Assembly: GCA_964473105.1 (NCBI GenBank)
Contig: CAYYNQ010000071.1
Location: forward strand, 1-48,297
Source of the DNA: CAYYNQ01 sp964473105
Lineage (GTDB): Bacteria > Sumerlaeota > Sumerlaeia > MVZB01
Length of the DNA: 48,297 bases
Reading direction: 5' to 3'
Below the pieces are notes generated by a model. That model ran no database searches and was not told where the DNA came from. It saw only the letters and a program-made list of their open reading frames with translations. Of this stretch, positions 8,534-16,558 are shown piece by piece. The translations under genes were made by a program, and so were the position numbers. Numbering within the stretch: position 1 is the first letter of the stretch; the number at the start of each line of letters is the position of its first letter.

Positions 8534-8745
8534 GTCCTTTGCAGGGGCTCAAAGGAAAGTTCGGGCAGCGTCGTCCGTTCCACTCTACGGGATATAGGGC
8601 ACGCTTGTGGTAAACCGGGGGAAGAATCCGTTCCAGTTACATGGGTCAACTGGATACCTTGTCGATTCCTGACCGGGCTTTCGTGTTTCAAAACACTCCA
8701 GGCCCCGGTGGGGGGAGCGATCAGGTTCGGGGCAGGAACAATCAA

Positions 8746-10128
8746 TCAACCGGGTATGGCGAGGTAATCAGCGGCGAGGTGGGCGAGACTCAATGCGCAG
8801 GTCAGCAGCATTCGCTCCTCAATCGATTCGTCAATGCAGTGAATGTGGAGTTGGTCGGGATCCGCGTCCGGGTGAACCAGTTGAAAGCCGTATACTGGGG
8901 TGTCTGTTTCACGCACGAACCGTGCATCGGTTGCACCGACACACAGGATTGGAGTGATCTCGATCTCCCTGCCCAGCGCATGTTCACAGGCCGACTTGAA
9001 CAACCGGCGGGTTTCTCCCGTAAACTCCGAGATGCTGGATCCCGTGGTGACCCGGATTTCATGATCAATGTCGGGTTGTCCGTCCAGAATCTGGAGAATG
9101 ATTTTTTCAAGGTCCTCAAGACCTTGCCCGGGAAGCAGCCTTGAATCACAGACGAGACTCGCGGATGTGGGGATGGCATTGCTCTTTTCCCCGCTGTTGA
9201 TCATTGTCGGGGTGAGTGTCATTCGACTTTGTCCGCGCAGTGACGAACCCAGCATTGCAGAACGCTTGTCCATGAGCTCGATGGCGTCCTCAACATTTCC
9301 TGTCGTGATGGCCTTGTCCATCCCGATCCAGCGACCGGCAGACCTGAAGACGGGCGCACGGGTGTCCAGCTCGGGTTCCCAGGCCTCAATTTTTCCAAGC
9401 AATCCCATGATCCGCCGGATGGGGTTGTCGGCACCCCATGGGACACAGGCATGACCTCCCTCACTATGAGCCGTGAAGGTCACCTCATAACGTCCTTTTT
9501 CGCCTATACCCACCGCGATCGTTGGCACATTCCCGCTGAAGACACCGAGGCATTCCCCGCCGCCTTCACAGATGGCCATATCCGACCTTAGGAATTCGGC
9601 CCTGTTTTCAAGCAGCCACCCGAAACCGAGCTCACCCCCGACCTCCTCGTCGGCACCCACCGCGATTTTGAGGGTGCCACCGGCCGGTAGCCCCAGCCGG
9701 CTGAGACACGCCTGACTGAATACTGTTGCCGCAACCAGCATCTTGCTGTCATTTGATCCACGACCATGTATCCTGCCGTTGACTCGTGCGGCTGAGAAAG
9801 GCGGATGTGTCCAGGCCTTTTCGTCTCCCGGCGGCACGACATCAGCGTGACTCATCCACAACATCGAACGCCTGTCTGATTGACCCGACACCGCAAGCAG
9901 GTTGGCGCGGCCGGGCCCGGACTCGACGACCTCCACATCGACTTTGACATCCTTGTAATATTCGCGGATGATATCAGCGACACGATCCTCGTGTGCGCTG
10001 CTGCCGTCACCCCAGTTGACGCTGGGTATTTGGACGATTCGCCCGTGCAGGTCGATCAACTCCTCCTCCCGGCGTGTCAGTTCATCCCGGATGGTGGAGT
10101 GCAGCTGTTCCTGTGAATTCCCGTTCAT
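8746..10128 (-). CDS. M20-family metallopeptidase (ArgE/DapE/ACY1 group)
   Basis: Zinc-dependent amidohydrolase or dipeptidase of 460 residues. Metal and catalytic sites are visible: SHADVVP (H94, with D96), GRGSNDSK (bridging D127), GADEEVGG (catalytic E161 and ligand E162), and a C-terminal LHIHCIDESIEE segment that supplies the last histidine. A dimerisation-type domain lies between about 190 and 310. The substrate (N-acetylornithine, succinyl-diaminopimelate, a peptide or another acylated amino acid) cannot be told, and no Arg or Lys pathway genes are adjacent. The start at 10128 has AGGGGA just upstream; the open frame reaches 10191 without such a site. Confidence 0.83.
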   Translation of the reverse strand: MNGNSQEQLHSTIRDELTRREEELIDLHGRIVQIPSVNWGDGSSAHEDRVADIIREYYKDVKVDVEVVESGPGRANLLAVSGQSDRRSMLWMSHADVVPPGDEKAWTHPPFSAARVNGRIHGRGSNDSKMLVAATVFSQACLSRLGLPAGGTLKIAVGADEEVGGELGFGWLLENRAEFLRSDMAICEGGGECLGVFSGNVPTIAVGIGEKGRYEVTFTAHSEGGHACVPWGADNPIRRIMGLLGKIEAWEPELDTRAPVFRSAGRWIGMDKAITTGNVEDAIELMDKRSAMLGSSLRGQSRMTLTPTMINSGEKSNAIPTSASLVCDSRLLPGQGLEDLEKIILQILDGQPDIDHEIRVTTGSSISEFTGETRRLFKSACEHALGREIEITPILCVGATDARFVRETDTPVYGFQLVHPDADPDQLHIHCIDESIEERMLLTCALSLAHLAADYLAIPG

Positions 10129-10304
10129 TTTCCCCTGCTTTCTAGATCCGTTTTGCGAAACGATGTCACGATCGCCGTGGTTTTGAATCATCGTTGATAT
10201 CGGTGTATCAATCCCATGCCGTGCCTGAATGGCCGCAATATCCCGGCCGGGGGATATGCAATAGGGAACTGCCCGATGGCGATTGGATAATCAAGGGAAG
10301 TTGT

Positions 10305-11150
10305 TTACCAGGCGTAAATCGTGATTTCCCGGGACTGGGCCAGTTCTATAGAATCCTCAAGCTCGAAGAAAAGCACTTCATTTCCCGGGAATGCGATTGC
10401 CCGGGAACCTGACTGGATCAGCTTCTTGATGGTGGTTAACCCGAGCACCGGCACATCGAAGCGGGTATCCTGCCGAGGTTTGCTGGTCTTGATGACGACA
10501 CACCCCGCCCCGGCAATTTCACCGGCTCGGATGATCGTCAGGTTGGTTCCCTCCATGGCCTCGACCGCGACAATGGCTCCGTCCCTCACAACCAATGTCT
10601 GGCCGATGTCCATGCCGGCAAGTTGATCGGCGAGTGGCCGGGCGAAATCAATGTCTTCAAGAACCTGGCTGTCGGGCGGGCAGTCCGGCGTGAGCAGGCC
10701 GGGTGCGGGCATGCATTCCCTGAGAAAAATCGTGGAATCGAGAATCTCGATATCTTCCTGTGCAAACTCCTCGGTCACGGCGCCCAGCAGTGCATCGGCG
10801 GTTCTGCGCGGGGTCCTTGCAAGCAGCTTTACGCCACGGATGTCCAGTTTCCGGAGTTGGAAAATGGAATTGTGACGTATGCGGCCTGCCATCACCGCTT
10901 TACGGATCTGTGACTTATGACAATATTCGATGATCTTGCCAAACTGCCCGAAATCAACCCAGTGCATGGTGTCAACTTCCTCGGCCAGCTCGGGTGATGT
11001 GATCCCATTGATTCCGATTGCGGTAACCTGGATCATGCGTCCGGTTGCCGCACGCGCCAGCATGCGCGGAAAATCACCTTCGCCGGCAATCAGCCCGATG
11101 TGTTCCAGACCCGTCAGGGCCGGTGAATCGCTCACGGCAGTCAGGTTCAT
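10305..11150 (-). CDS. lpxI: UDP-2,3-diacylglucosamine pyrophosphatase LpxI
   Basis: Fourth step of lipid A synthesis: hydrolysis of UDP-2,3-diacylglucosamine to 2,3-diacylglucosamine 1-phosphate (lipid X), done by LpxI in bacteria that lack LpxH. The 281-residue length matches the family (formerly DUF1009). N-terminal motif IGLIAGEGDFPRMLARAA, then a DFGQFGKIIEY region. In the C-terminal domain come QTLVVRDGAIVAVEAMEGT, a conserved VVIKTSKPRQDTRFDVPVLG stretch and the final GSRAIAFPG segment. The protein is cytoplasmic and peripheral. No other lpx gene is in the window. It is divergent from thrC. Confidence 0.93.
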   Translation of the reverse strand: MNLTAVSDSPALTGLEHIGLIAGEGDFPRMLARAATGRMIQVTAIGINGITSPELAEEVDTMHWVDFGQFGKIIEYCHKSQIRKAVMAGRIRHNSIFQLRKLDIRGVKLLARTPRRTADALLGAVTEEFAQEDIEILDSTIFLRECMPAPGLLTPDCPPDSQVLEDIDFARPLADQLAGMDIGQTLVVRDGAIVAVEAMEGTNLTIIRAGEIAGAGCVVIKTSKPRQDTRFDVPVLGLTTIKKLIQSGSRAIAFPGNEVLFFELEDSIELAQSREITIYAW

Positions 11151-11494
11151 CCCAGGTTGCTTATCTTCAGTTCGTATTCAGATTCCATCAGGATTTCGTT
11201 TTATGTCCGGCCAGGCAGGTCGAAACTTACGGGTGGTTTGCCGGGCACCGGGGCGAGACGAATTCTAACAGATTGAATGATCAATGGGCAACCATTGGAT
11301 CGCCCCTTTCCTCGCCAACTTTACCAAGCCAGGGGTTTATCTGATAAGATTGGAAATTCAAAGACCATCCGTTAAGATGCACGGCTGGGTTTGTGCCCTG
11401 AGGCCGCCTTGAGTTCAAGTGCTGTCTCGCCAGTTATCTGAAACCGATTTTGAGACAGAATCCGGCATTTTATCGGATCCTTTGGGTGGTCGTG
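11151..11494. other. Divergent intergenic region lpxI-thrC
   Basis: 344 bases with no gene. They include a good candidate promoter toward thrC (11350-11378). I looked for amino-acid leader peptides or T-box features ahead of thrC and found none. Confidence 0.5.
11350..11378 (+). promoter_or_regulatory. Candidate sigma70-type promoter for thrC
   Basis: TTGGAA (11350-11355) and TAAGAT (11373-11378), each four of six consensus bases, are separated by the optimal 17 bases. Transcription would begin about 110 bases before the thrC start. Confidence 0.35.
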
Positions 11495-12865
11495 ATGTCC
11501 CCGGTCCAATTCCTCAGCACCAATGGCTGTTCTCCCGGCGTTGACCTGAAGCAGGCAATGCTTCAGGGTCAGGCGCCCGATCTTGGGCTGTATCTGCCCG
11601 AAGCTTTCCCCCGTCTATCAGCCCACAGAATCAATTCATTTAGGGAGATGCCCTACTTCAGGATTGCCTGGGAGATTCTTTCTGAATACACCGACGGGGT
11701 TCTGCCAGATAATGAACTCATGGATCTCTGTCGGGATGCCTATGCATATGATGTGCCAATTGAGCATGTCTATGACCGGGTTCATATCATGCGTCTAGAC
11801 CGTGGGCCGACCGCGTCATTCAAGGATTTCGCAGCCCGGATGATGGCGCGTCTGATCGGTCGTTTCGTGCGGGAAGAAAACTGTAAAATATTGATCATGA
11901 CAGCTACCAGCGGGGATACCGGGTCAGCCGTGGCCAATGCATTCCACGAGATTGAAGGCATTCGGGTCATGATCCTGTTCCCGGCCGAAGAGGTTACCGA
12001 GAGGCAGCGCAGGCAGATGACCACGCTGGGCGGTAATGTGCGGTCCGTTGCGCTCGACGGGAAGTTTGATGACTGCCAGGCCCTGGTCAAGCGGGCTTTC
12101 GCGGATGAGGACCTGGCCCAGCTGGGGTTGTCATCGGCCAACTCGATCAACATCGGCCGACTACTGCCACAGGCGGTCTACTATTTTTACGCCGCGTCAC
12201 GGATTGCCGAACCCGGTGAACCCGTGATCATCAGCGTGCCATCGGGTAATTTGGGCAATATGATGGCCTGCATGATTGCATCCAGGATGGGACTGCCGCT
12301 GGAGCGGCTGGTGGCACCCGTCAATGAGAACGATGAGTTTCCGGTTTATCTGGAAACCGGTGAATATCAGAAGGTTCAGCCGTCCCGTGCATGCATTTCA
12401 AACGCGATGAATGTCGGCCACCCCAGTAATCTGGCCAGGCTGATTAGTCTTTATGGAGGCCATCTTGATGAGAAAGGAATCCTGCGCCGAAAGCCTGATA
12501 TTGGCTCAATGCGCCGGCACCTGTTTTCAACCTCGGTCAGCGATACTGAAACACGGGACACCATGCTGAGGGTCTGGAATGATCATCGCGTCATGCTTGA
12601 GCCCCATGGCGCAGTGGGATGGAAGGGTTTCGAGGATTACGCGGCGAGTGAGTCACCGGGGAACAGCCCGGTCGTGATTTGTGAAACGGCCCATCCGGCA
12701 AAATTCCCCCAGGAAATTGAACGGTTGCTCAATCGTGTCCCCGATGTTCCGGAATCACTTTCAGACCTGGATCAGCGCGTTGAGGACTACGAACGGCTTG
12801 GCGCCGATTACGACCAGCTTAAAGCTTACCTGTTGGATTACAATTCCACGAATTACGGGAAGTGA
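11495..12865 (+). CDS. thrC: Threonine synthase
   Basis: PLP enzyme converting O-phosphohomoserine to threonine, the last step of the threonine pathway. The PLP lysine is K110 in DRGPTASFKDFAARMMAR. TATSGDTGSAVANAFH is the phosphate/substrate loop and VPSGNLGNMMACMIA the PLP phosphate-binding loop. The N-terminal part (STNGCSPGVDLKQAMLQG, then LYLPEAFP) is typical of the longer E. coli/yeast-type enzyme, and the length (456 residues) also fits. ATG at 11495 is preferred, since the N-terminal homology starts there; a TTG 15 codons upstream is possible. The next gene is a phosphoglycerate-mutase-like protein that may supply its substrate. Confidence 0.93.
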   Translation: MSPVQFLSTNGCSPGVDLKQAMLQGQAPDLGLYLPEAFPRLSAHRINSFREMPYFRIAWEILSEYTDGVLPDNELMDLCRDAYAYDVPIEHVYDRVHIMRLDRGPTASFKDFAARMMARLIGRFVREENCKILIMTATSGDTGSAVANAFHEIEGIRVMILFPAEEVTERQRRQMTTLGGNVRSVALDGKFDDCQALVKRAFADEDLAQLGLSSANSINIGRLLPQAVYYFYAASRIAEPGEPVIISVPSGNLGNMMACMIASRMGLPLERLVAPVNENDEFPVYLETGEYQKVQPSRACISNAMNVGHPSNLARLISLYGGHLDEKGILRRKPDIGSMRRHLFSTSVSDTETRDTMLRVWNDHRVMLEPHGAVGWKGFEDYAASESPGNSPVVICETAHPAKFPQEIERLLNRVPDVPESLSDLDQRVEDYERLGADYDQLKAYLLDYNSTNYGK

Positions 12866-13097
12866 GGCATGTGGCCCGCGGGGTGAACGAATCTTTAGTT
12901 ATCGGGGTTCCATGAATTTCCCGAGAATAATCAGGGCATGAATGCTGCCAGGGACACTGGCCGCAGATGGGCAATTTCAGGGGTTCGAAAAAGCGGTGGA
13001 AACTGCAGGTTCATTTTACTGTTTGTAAAGGCGGGACCTTGGCGATGACGCTGATTTTGAGGATGGGCGTGATCGACATTGATGGGGAGAGGTGTTT

Positions 13098-14309
13098 ATG
13101 AAGCATGTCATTTTCCTCGGTGACGGAATGGCTGATGAGCCACTGGATGAACTGGACGGGCGGACTCCGTTACAGGCTGCCGAAAAACCTGCCATCGACC
13201 GTATTGCACGTGAAGGCTGTTGCGGGATCCTGCACACAATCAGTGACGAGGCCCTGCCCCCGGGCAGTGAGACCGCAAACCTGGCAGTGCTGGGTTATGA
13301 TCCCCACCGGGTTCTGCAGGGCAGGGGGGTGCTTGAGGCCGCGGCGATGGGTGTTGATATCGCACCACATCAGATTGGTATGCGACTCAATCTGGTCACG
13401 CTTGACGGAGGTTGCATTAAGAATCATTCCGCCGGGCATATCAGCAGTCAGGAGGCGGACCGGATACTGGATACACTGCGGCAGGAACTGATGCCGGGGC
13501 ATATTCAACTCCATACCGGAGTGAGTTACCGTCATCTGCTGGTCGGGAATGGGCTGGACCCCAATCTGGATTGTGCCCAGCCACACGATCATCCGGGGCA
13601 GCCGGTCGAGCCGCTGATGATTCGGGCTAAATCGGAATCCGCGGAGGAAACAGCCGGGCTGTTGAACGACCTGACCCGACGTTCCTGGGATATCCTTTCC
13701 GAACATCCCGTGAATCGGCAACGGGTTGGGGAGGGTAAAGACCCCGCGAATTCCATCTGGGCATGGTCGCCGGGGCGACGACCCGATATGATCACGTTTC
13801 GGGAACGTTTCAATATCAGTGGCGCGGTGATCTCGGCCGTGGACCTGATACGCGGGATCGGCGTTTACGCAGGCCTGGAGGTTATCAACGTGGAAGGCGC
13901 AACGGGTTTGTGGGAAACCAATTACGAAGGCAAGGCCGATGCATGCCTGGATGCGTTGAAACGGCATGATTTTGTTTATGTCCACGTCGAGGGACCCGAT
14001 GAGGCCGGGCATGACGGGAATCTTGCGCAGAAAATCCAGGCGATCCAGTGGCTGGACAGCCGGCTGATTCGGCGTGTTGTCGAGGGGCTGGAGTCGTGTG
14101 GAACACGGGCGGTCATGGCTGTCCTGCCTGATCACCCAACACCCATCCGGAGTCGCATCCATACACGGGATCCCATTCCTTTCGCAATTCGGGATCCGCG
14201 TGTTGAGCCCGATGAGGTCGAGTTTTATGACGAATTCAGTTGTCGGGCGGGTAAATATGGTGAACAAAAAGGTGATTCCTTCATTCACTCGGTCCTTGGC
14301 CGTCAATAA
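13098..14309 (+). CDS. Archaeal-type cofactor-independent phosphoglycerate mutase family; possible homoserine kinase
   Basis: 403-residue member of the alkaline phosphatase-like metalloenzyme superfamily, ApgM branch. Visible metal and catalytic motifs: IFLGDGMADEP (metal ligand D9), LPPGSETANLAVLGYDP (the phosphorylated Ser57), YVHVEGPDEAGHDG and VLPDHPTP. The obvious reading is interconversion of 3- and 2-phosphoglycerate. However, a bacterial branch of this family has been proposed to be a homoserine kinase in genomes lacking ThrB and placed with threonine genes, and here it directly follows thrC (232 bases, same strand). I regard that as a serious alternative. The start is ATG at 13098, six bases after a GGGGAGAGG ribosome site; an in-frame GTG lies two codons upstream. 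Its stop lies in a 16-base tandem repeat. Confidence 0.85.
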   Translation: MKHVIFLGDGMADEPLDELDGRTPLQAAEKPAIDRIAREGCCGILHTISDEALPPGSETANLAVLGYDPHRVLQGRGVLEAAAMGVDIAPHQIGMRLNLVTLDGGCIKNHSAGHISSQEADRILDTLRQELMPGHIQLHTGVSYRHLLVGNGLDPNLDCAQPHDHPGQPVEPLMIRAKSESAEETAGLLNDLTRRSWDILSEHPVNRQRVGEGKDPANSIWAWSPGRRPDMITFRERFNISGAVISAVDLIRGIGVYAGLEVINVEGATGLWETNYEGKADACLDALKRHDFVYVHVEGPDEAGHDGNLAQKIQAIQWLDSRLIRRVVEGLESCGTRAVMAVLPDHPTPIRSRIHTRDPIPFAIRDPRVEPDEVEFYDEFSCRAGKYGEQKGDSFIHSVLGRQ

Positions 14310-14325
14310 CCTTGGCCGTCGATAA
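14294..14325. repeat. 16-base tandem duplication at the end of the phosphoglycerate mutase-like gene
   Basis: CCTTGGCCGTCAATAA (14294-14309) is repeated directly as CCTTGGCCGTCGATAA (14310-14325), with one difference. The first copy contains the last codons and the TAA stop of the gene, so the second copy duplicates the C-terminal coding end outside the gene. Confidence 0.85.
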
Positions 14326-14546
14326 TTATTTCCTTGTCGGGACCATGGCCGGGGCGATCCATGTCCCCCTGAGAAATGGCTGGCTGGTGAACGGACGCAT
14401 CCTCATCCATGGAACCGGAAAAACGACGGATGCATACGGACACAAACGGAACAGCACGGCCATCACCTGTTGCTGGCCCTGACGGGGGGCTGCCCGGTTC
14501 CTGGATCCCCCCCAGTCCCCCGGGCCCTTCAGTTCGCCCACGATGC

Positions 14547-15233
14547 ATGTCAATTTCCGGTCCATCGTGTTGTTCGGCATTCACGCTCATCGAACTTCTC
14601 GTCGTGGTGCTGATCATCGTAATCCTTGCCGCAATCGCCACGCCGAATTTCCTGGAAGCCCGGACGCGTGCAAAGGTGGTCCGTGTGAAGATCGACATGC
14701 GGACAATTGCCGTTGCCCTTGAGTCTTACGCCCTGGACTGGAAGCGGTTTCCCGAGTCGCTGGACCCGGTTACGGGGCAGCCCACGGGGAACTTCAACTA
14801 CATCCAGTTTACACCGGGGCTCTCCACGCCGGTGGCCTATCTCAATGCAATGACTCCCACCGATCCGTTCAACCGGTCGTCGACGGCCTTAGTGGCTTCC
14901 CTGCCTGCTGATATCACCTGGATGTCCTCTTATCACTATGTCCAGTATAGCGGGGTCTGGGGTGGGTCGGTTCTTGTAGATGCCGGGTTCCGGCCCAAGG
15001 GGTGGGTTATGACCAGTTGCGGACCCGACCTGTCACAGGTGCAGACGATATTGGTCGGGCACGGGCCGGTTGAGGGCGGGCTGGGTTGGTACCCCTATAT
15101 CTGGATCGTCAACCGGCGACCCGATATCGTGGTCTCGGCGGTCTATGATCCGACCAACGGGACTGTCAGCAGCGGGGACATGGCCCGACTGGGAGGCGAG
15201 TTTGCCGGGGTTCCCGTGATCCTCGGTGAATGA
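14547..15233 (+). CDS. Prepilin-like protein (type II secretion/type IV pilus pseudopilin N-terminus)
   Basis: Secreted or pseudopilus-like protein of 228 residues from this start. The type III (prepilin) signal is clear: a short leader ending SCCSA, cleavage before F12, then FTLIELLVVVLIIVILAAIA with Glu at mature position 5. The usual Gly at -1 is Ala here. The following helix (NFLEARTRAKVVRVKIDMRT) and ALESYALDWKRFPE resemble the many stand-alone GspG-like proteins of Planctomycetes-like and candidate-phylum bacteria. The C-terminal domain (about 90-228) is Gly/Trp/Tyr-rich and of unknown function. No secretion gene or peptidase is nearby. The start is uncertain: the frame is open back to 14409, there is no ribosome site, and the longer version would have an unusually long leader. 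Confidence 0.78.
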   Translation: MSISGPSCCSAFTLIELLVVVLIIVILAAIATPNFLEARTRAKVVRVKIDMRTIAVALESYALDWKRFPESLDPVTGQPTGNFNYIQFTPGLSTPVAYLNAMTPTDPFNRSSTALVASLPADITWMSSYHYVQYSGVWGGSVLVDAGFRPKGWVMTSCGPDLSQVQTILVGHGPVEGGLGWYPYIWIVNRRPDIVVSAVYDPTNGTVSSGDMARLGGEFAGVPVILGE

Positions 15234-15324
15234 TATGACCCGATTCAACCAGTTACATTGAAGGTGGAATCATCACGCATGCTATCAATCTTTGAGTGAG
15301 GGAGCCCCGCCTTGATTCTCGATG

Positions 15325-15355
15325 ACCGGAGAGTTTGCTGATGATCCACTCCGGT
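15325..15355 (+). other. Hairpin in the crcB leader
   Basis: ACCGGAG (15325-15331) pairs perfectly with CTCCGGT (15349-15355) around a 17-base loop that contains GCTGATGA. It lies 57-87 bases before the crcB start, where fluoride riboswitches are often found, but the full crcB RNA motif is not present. Confidence 0.3.
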
Positions 15356-15411
15356 GGATACGATATGCTTTGCTGTTTCGCATGATCGGGATGTTCAGGA
15401 GGAAAAATCTA

Positions 15412-15789
15412 ATGCTTAACGTTATGCTCGTGGGGATCGGGGGGTTCGCTGGTTCAGTTGCACGTTATCTTCTGGGCGGCTGGATCCAGCGTATGGCCGG
15501 TGAAGCCTGGATGTTTCTCGGGACCGCCGTGGTCAACCTGGTTGGATGCCTGTTGATTGGTCTGATCGTGAATTTGGCGCAGGTCAGGTCCGTGATCTCC
15601 GGTGAGATGCGAATTTTGCTGGTTTTTGGCCTTTTGGGTGGATTCACGACATTTTCAAGTTTCGGGCTGGAAAATTTCCAGTTGATACGTGAGGGTCGGG
15701 CCATGGCCGCATCACTCAATGTACTTTTTCAGGTCCTTCTCGGGATTGGCGGGGTCATGCTGGGAGGTTGGCTGGCCCGTTTTTCCTGA
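15412..15789 (+). CDS. crcB: Fluoride ion channel CrcB/Fluc
   Basis: Small inner-membrane channel exporting fluoride, working as a dual-topology dimer. 125 residues with four membrane segments. Family motifs: VGIGGFAGSVARYLLGGW at the N-terminus, GTAVVNLVGCLLIGL in helix 2 (with the conserved Asn), and GLLGGFTTFSSFGLE in helix 3, which carries the broken-helix and phenylalanine-box residues. The ATG at 15412 is set by AGGAGG at 15397-15402; the frame is open to 15322, but that longer start would add 30 non-homologous residues. A hairpin lies upstream. It is a single copy, so it is presumably a homodimer. Confidence 0.93.
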   Translation: MLNVMLVGIGGFAGSVARYLLGGWIQRMAGEAWMFLGTAVVNLVGCLLIGLIVNLAQVRSVISGEMRILLVFGLLGGFTTFSSFGLENFQLIREGRAMAASLNVLFQVLLGIGGVMLGGWLARFS

Positions 15790-15879
15790 TTTCATCTTGA
15801 CCATGCAGGGTCGAAAGGCTAGATATGGACGAGATGTGAATGTCACATAAGTTCAGATTACTGAAAGGGGAATAGTTCA

Positions 15880-16275
15880 ATGCGTAAGTTATCACTTGTG
15901 ATCCTTTGCCTTTTTGCAGGATCCGTGCTCACGGGGTGTGTCGGTTCCCGGACGGTGGTGGACCTAGAGGCCGCGAGGTCGGCTAACGGCATGATCAACG
16001 TGACAACGGGTGACGGCGATTTCAAGGACTACACCGCAACGGGTGTATACAATGCCAATGAAATCGGCATCTCCCTCGGGATACTCAACTGGGAGTATCG
16101 TGAACTCTATCCGGCCGTCGAATACAACGAACTGGCCGTGATGATGGCTCGTGAAGCCAAGGGCGACGGTGCCAACGCGATGATCAACGTGACCCCGGAC
16201 ATGGACTCTTTCTACGGATTCATCATTGGACCCAGCGTTGAGTCGATTTCGGGTACCGGGATCAATGTAAAATAA
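15880..16275 (+). CDS. Small lipoprotein of unknown function
   Basis: 131 residues. A lipoprotein signal peptide (LVILCLFAGSVLTGC) ends in a perfect lipobox, with lipidated Cys20. The mature part contains the echoed phrases NGMINVTTGDGDF and NAMINVTPDMDSF, two similar strand-turn units that suggest an internal duplication. EYNELAVMMAREAKGDGANA looks like a helix between them. The pattern 'GA-A-INV' is seen in several small bacterial surface lipoproteins with no known role. A good AAGGGGA ribosome site precedes ATG, and a strong terminator follows 50 bases after the stop, so it is probably expressed on its own or as the end of the crcB unit. Confidence 0.8.
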   Translation: MRKLSLVILCLFAGSVLTGCVGSRTVVDLEAARSANGMINVTTGDGDFKDYTATGVYNANEIGISLGILNWEYRELYPAVEYNELAVMMAREAKGDGANAMINVTPDMDSFYGFIIGPSVESISGTGINVK

Positions 16276-16325
16276 CACAAGCGGCTGCATGATCCTCTGA
16301 TCTTTGCCGCCACGGAAAGATAGCC

Positions 16326-16364
16326 AAGGGCGTTCCCTTCATTCCAAGAAGGGGACGCCCTTTT
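16326..16364 (+). terminator. Strong rho-independent terminator
   Basis: A 15-bp stem (16326-16340 with 16348-16362, one G-T wobble) with a 7-base loop ends in CCCTTTTG. It follows the small lipoprotein gene and isolates it from the SUF operon downstream. Confidence 0.88.
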
Positions 16365-16437
16365 GCTTGGAAACAGTTGTTTTATCCTTGATCTTTGGGC
16401 CACCCTGGAATCAGGACCGAAAAAGTCCCGTTATTGC

Positions 16438-16472
16438 TTGAAGATCCGGACCTGAATCGCATAGACTAGTCT
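16438..16472 (+). promoter_or_regulatory. Candidate SUF operon promoter with overlapping palindromic operator
   Basis: TTGAAG (16438-16443) and TAGACT (16462-16467) are spaced by 18 bases, each with four of six consensus bases. A perfect 10-base palindrome AGACTAGTCT (16463-16472) overlaps the -10 element. The GACT...AGTC half-sites resemble those of IscR-type operators, although the spacing is shorter. The adjacent Rrf2 regulator is the obvious candidate to bind it. Promoter and operator are inferred from pattern only. Confidence 0.33.
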
Positions 16473-16558
16473 TTTGCAATCAGGGCCGGAAAGTTCGGCG
16501 TATGTGGGATGTTTTGGAGAGTGGGCCTTGCTAAAAATATAAGCCCAGTATATGCAGT

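Noticed and set aside
13170..14306. 378-codon open frame opposite the phosphoglycerate-mutase-like gene
   Set aside because: Antisense to a gene with intact catalytic motifs; its translation looks like random composition rich in Pro, Gln and Arg.
15301..15411. Classical fluoride riboswitch ahead of crcB
   Set aside because: The conserved core expected between the first GATG and the GCTGATG segment (including the AACCG/AAACTGCC stretch and its pairing partner) is missing; only a simple hairpin is certain.
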